Source of the DNA: Methanomicrobiales archaeon
Lineage (GTDB): Archaea > Halobacteriota > Methanomicrobia > Methanomicrobiales > JACTUA01
Assembly: GCA_028679035.1 (NCBI GenBank)
Contig: JAJRCL010000138.1
Span: 1-7,433, forward strand
Direction of reading: 5' to 3'
DNA length: 7,433 nt
How positions within the stretch are numbered: the first letter of the stretch is position 1; the number at the start of each line of letters is the position of its first letter. A program made the position numbers and the translations under genes. Positions 5,941 through 7,433 of this stretch are shown one piece after another. The notes under the pieces are model-generated. The model made no database searches and was not told where the DNA came from. It was given only the letters and a program-made list of their open reading frames with translations.

Positions 5941-6604
5941 TGAGGCGCTGGCTGCGCTGCGGGCTGGACAGTTTATCCTCCTCTACGATTTCGACGACCG
6001 GGAACGGGAAACCGATTTCGCGATTCGCGCAGATGCAGTCACTCCATCCCACATCCGTCAGATGCGCCGGGACGGCGGTGGGCTGATCTGCACCGCGATC
6101 CACCCGGAGTCGGCAGAGCGGCTGGGCCTCCCATTCGCAGCAGACATTCTCCGCACCTGCGATTGTACCGAACTGCCCGGGGACATACCGTATGACCCGA
6201 AAAACCGATCATCCTTTTCTCTCTGGGTCAATCACCGGAAGACGTATACCGGGATCACCGACCGGGATCGGGCCCTCACGATTACAGAAATTTCCCATGA
6301 AGTAAAAAAATCGCTTAATGGCGGTGGAAATTCGTTTATGCAGAAGTTCAGGACTCCCGGCCATGTCGCAATCCTCCGGGCAGCGGAAGGGTTACTGGAT
6401 GTCCGCCGCGGACAGACCGAACTGTCTATTGCGCTTGCCGAACTCGCCGGGATTACGCCTGCGGTCACCATCTGCGAGATGCTGGATGATGAGAGCGGCT
6501 ATGCGCTCTCAAAAGCGGACGCCCGTTCCTATGCCCGGCGAAACGGATTGGTCTTTATTGAAGGCCAGGAAATCCTTGACCTCTGGGATATCAGAACCGG
6601 CTGA
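5933..6604 (+). CDS. ribB: 3,4-dihydroxy-2-butanone 4-phosphate synthase
   Basis: Converts ribulose 5-phosphate to L-3,4-dihydroxy-2-butanone 4-phosphate plus formate, supplying the four-carbon unit for lumazine and riboflavin synthesis; needs Mg2+. At 223 residues it is a stand-alone enzyme with no fused GTP cyclohydrolase II domain, as in archaea. Seen: the acidic metal-binding loop DFDDRERETDF (19-29; E24, E26 and D28 correspond to the conserved acidic residues), GGGLICTAI (48-56), TGITDRDRALTI (106-117), RTPGHVAILRA (140-150, with metal-binding H144) and TPAVTICEM (175-183, catalytic E182). All expected catalytic positions are present. It overlaps ribK by eight bases and has its own SD, so the two are co-transcribed and probably coupled. 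It joins the precursor-forming and final kinase steps of flavin synthesis in one transcript. The remaining riboflavin genes are not in this window. Confidence 0.95.
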   Translation: MLNEALAALRAGQFILLYDFDDRERETDFAIRADAVTPSHIRQMRRDGGGLICTAIHPESAERLGLPFAADILRTCDCTELPGDIPYDPKNRSSFSLWVNHRKTYTGITDRDRALTITEISHEVKKSLNGGGNSFMQKFRTPGHVAILRAAEGLLDVRRGQTELSIALAELAGITPAVTICEMLDDESGYALSKADARSYARRNGLVFIEGQEILDLWDIRTG

Positions 6605-6651
6605 TTCCCAGAAATTTAATGCATGGCACAGCTGCAAGGCACTTGTAGGAA

Positions 6652-6661
6652 TTAATAAATA
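6652..6661 (+). promoter_or_regulatory. TATA box of the recombinase-like gene
   Basis: TTAATAAATA is the most A/T-rich, TATA-like element in the 80-base gap after ribB. It is centred about 29 bases before ATG 6685, so the transcript should start within a few bases of that codon. The purine-rich AGGAA at 6680-6684 touches the ATG and is too close to serve as an SD, which agrees with an almost leaderless message. The gene is therefore probably transcribed separately from ribK-ribB. Confidence 0.5.
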
Positions 6662-6684
6662 CTGCGAGATGAGAGTACGAAGGA

Positions 6685-7317
6685 ATGAAAAGGGAAGCTC
6701 TTGTTTACGTGACTACGAAAAATAAGAACGATCTTGAAGAGCAGATGGTGACGGTCCAGAATTTTGCCCGGTACCGCTTTTCTCTAAAAGAGATATGTAA
6801 CATCGGTAAAGTCCGGGGTTCAAAAACTACCGGTAAAACACATCCTGACCTGGTCCAGGACATGAAAACAAATGGTGTGGAAAATCTTATTGTTCCGAGC
6901 CTGGAGAGCTTTTCCCGCAATCCGGATACCGCTCTTGCCGCTTTGAAATTTTTCACCAGCGAAGGTATCGCCGTCTATTCTGCTGAAGGAGACTTCATCG
7001 ATCAGATCGAAGATTCGGAAAAGCGCAGGGAATCGCTCCTTCGCTTTATTACCTATATGGAACAGTACCGGGAGAAGATCCGGTCAAACGGTTCGAAAAA
7101 GAAGGGTGGCAAACGGAAACGAGGGCTCGGCAGACCGAGAATTCTGAATGCCGGACAGAGAGAGGCATTGATTGCGCTGCGCCGATCTGGTTCATCCGTC
7201 GGCAAAATCTGCACGAAATTTAATGTAAGCCGCAGTACCGTTTCAAAGATCCTTGCCGCGCATCCCGAACTGAAAGGTGTATGGAAAGGTACAAAAAAGA
7301 AAACAGAACAAGCCTGA
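6685..7317 (+). CDS. Degenerate serine-recombinase-like DNA-binding protein (probably no recombinase activity)
   Basis: A 210-residue protein with the layout of a small resolvase/invertase: an N-terminal resolvase-like domain (about 4-105), a helix (112-134), a very basic linker (137-152, ending GRPR) and a C-terminal Hin-type helix-turn-helix (about 153-190, with FNVSRSTVSKIL at 179-190). The active site is eroded. Where resolvases have R-V-S-T with the nucleophilic Ser, this protein has YVTT (8-11). Where they have D-R-L-x-R, it has ESFSR (74-78), keeping only the last Arg (R78). The following SRNPDTALAALKFF and GIAVYSAEGDF still match the fold. I infer a DNA-binding protein derived from a recombinase, perhaps a regulator or architectural factor. 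Thr as nucleophile cannot be strictly excluded. The gene is A/T-richer and lysine-richer than its neighbours: one 60-base row within it has 28 G/C, against 39 in a row of hmgA. That hints at later acquisition. No terminal repeats or att sites are seen around it. Confidence 0.7.
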   Translation: MKREALVYVTTKNKNDLEEQMVTVQNFARYRFSLKEICNIGKVRGSKTTGKTHPDLVQDMKTNGVENLIVPSLESFSRNPDTALAALKFFTSEGIAVYSAEGDFIDQIEDSEKRRESLLRFITYMEQYREKIRSNGSKKKGGKRKRGLGRPRILNAGQREALIALRRSGSSVGKICTKFNVSRSTVSKILAAHPELKGVWKGTKKKTEQA

Positions 7318-7320
7318 TAT

Positions 7321-7334
7321 AAAGGATAACCTTT
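7321..7334 (+). repeat. Small perfect inverted repeat after the recombinase-like gene
   Basis: AAAGG-ATAA-CCTTT can form a 5-base-pair stem with a 4-base loop, starting four bases after the stop codon. It may protect the 3' end of the message or be incidental; the stem is short and A/T-rich. Confidence 0.35.
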
Positions 7335-7348
7335 AGATTCAAAAAAAG

Positions 7349-7376
7349 AGCCCTTGAAGGGGCTGTCCTTTTTTTT
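7349..7376 (+). terminator. Hairpin plus T8 terminator for the recombinase-like gene
   Basis: AGCCC (7349-7353) pairs with GGGCT (7360-7364), with a possible T-G pair extending the stem, and a run of eight T follows at 7369-7376. A run of seven A just upstream (7341-7347) makes the element roughly symmetrical, so it could also end transcription arriving from the right on the minus strand. The T8 run alone is a plausible archaeal stop signal. Confidence 0.65.
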
Positions 7377-7390
7377 GCATTCGTGAATGC
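7377..7390. repeat. Perfect inverted repeat GCATTC-GT-GAATGC beside the terminator
   Basis: Six-base arms around a two-base centre directly follow the T8 run. On the plus strand it lies downstream of the terminator, so it is not needed for it. It might be a protein-binding site for a gene beyond the window. The remaining bases 7391-7433 show no gene: all minus-strand frames are either short or stopped. Confidence 0.4.
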
Positions 7391-7433
7391 GTCGCGGTTT
7401 CTAATCGATCCTAAGTCCGATACAGGTACCTTA

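Noticed and set aside
7401..7433. Possible C-terminal end of a minus-strand gene entering from the right
   Set aside because: One frame reads GTCIGLRID before a TAG, but it is preceded by an in-frame TAA at the very edge, and another frame stops after six codons. Nothing supports a gene.
6605..7433. Insertion sequence or integrated element around the recombinase-like gene
   Set aside because: No terminal inverted repeats, target duplication, tRNA fragment or cargo genes are visible, and the protein lacks the catalytic Ser.
1..7433. CRISPR array, tRNA, rRNA or riboswitch
   Set aside because: No regularly spaced repeats and no tRNA or rRNA signatures were seen. The ribK leader is too short for a flavin riboswitch.

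Overview
The window looks like chromosomal DNA from a methanogenic euryarchaeon, most likely Methanomicrobiales (Methanoregula- or Methanosphaerula-like). The evidence is archaeal-type enzymes throughout: a Trm5-type tRNA methyltransferase, an archaeal thiolase/HMG-CoA synthase/DUF35 set, and a CTP-dependent riboflavin kinase fused to a winged helix. TATA-like boxes lie about 25 bases before start codons and several genes lack a Shine-Dalgarno (SD) sequence, which fits leaderless archaeal transcripts. The lineage is inferred from protein resemblance remembered by the annotator, not from a search.

Layout. Bases 1-861 (minus) hold the N-terminal 287 codons of HMG-CoA reductase (hmgA), cut by the window edge. 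Only 27 bases away, the tRNA m1G37 methyltransferase gene trm5 is read the opposite way (889-1806). A four-gene minus-strand operon follows, in transcription order: an XRE-type regulator (5158-4442), HMG-CoA synthase (4454-3402), acetoacetyl-CoA thiolase (3405-2239) and a DUF35 zinc-ribbon/OB-fold protein (2239-1850). Consecutive genes overlap by 13, 4 and 1 bases. Diverging from this operon across a 116-base control region is a plus-strand riboflavin pair: ribK with an N-terminal helix-turn-helix (5275-5940) and ribB (5933-6604), overlapping by 8 bases. The right end carries a separately promoted gene (6685-7317) for a serine-recombinase-like protein with a degraded active site, then a terminator hairpin and about 45 bases with no recognisable gene.

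How the genes work together. Thiolase, HMG-CoA synthase and HMG-CoA reductase convert acetyl-CoA to mevalonate, the entry to archaeal isoprenoid lipid synthesis. The DUF35 protein is known in a related archaeon to hold thiolase and synthase together in a channelling complex. The regulator at the head of the operon is the obvious candidate controller. RibB makes the four-carbon precursor of riboflavin and RibK phosphorylates riboflavin to FMN. RibK's N-terminal domain matches the architecture of RbkR, a known archaeal riboflavin regulator. Two DNA-binding proteins therefore face each other across one short region containing two small inverted repeats.

Most of the window is conserved core metabolism. 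The least explained parts are the inactive recombinase-like protein, the sensor half of the operon regulator, and the shared control region.
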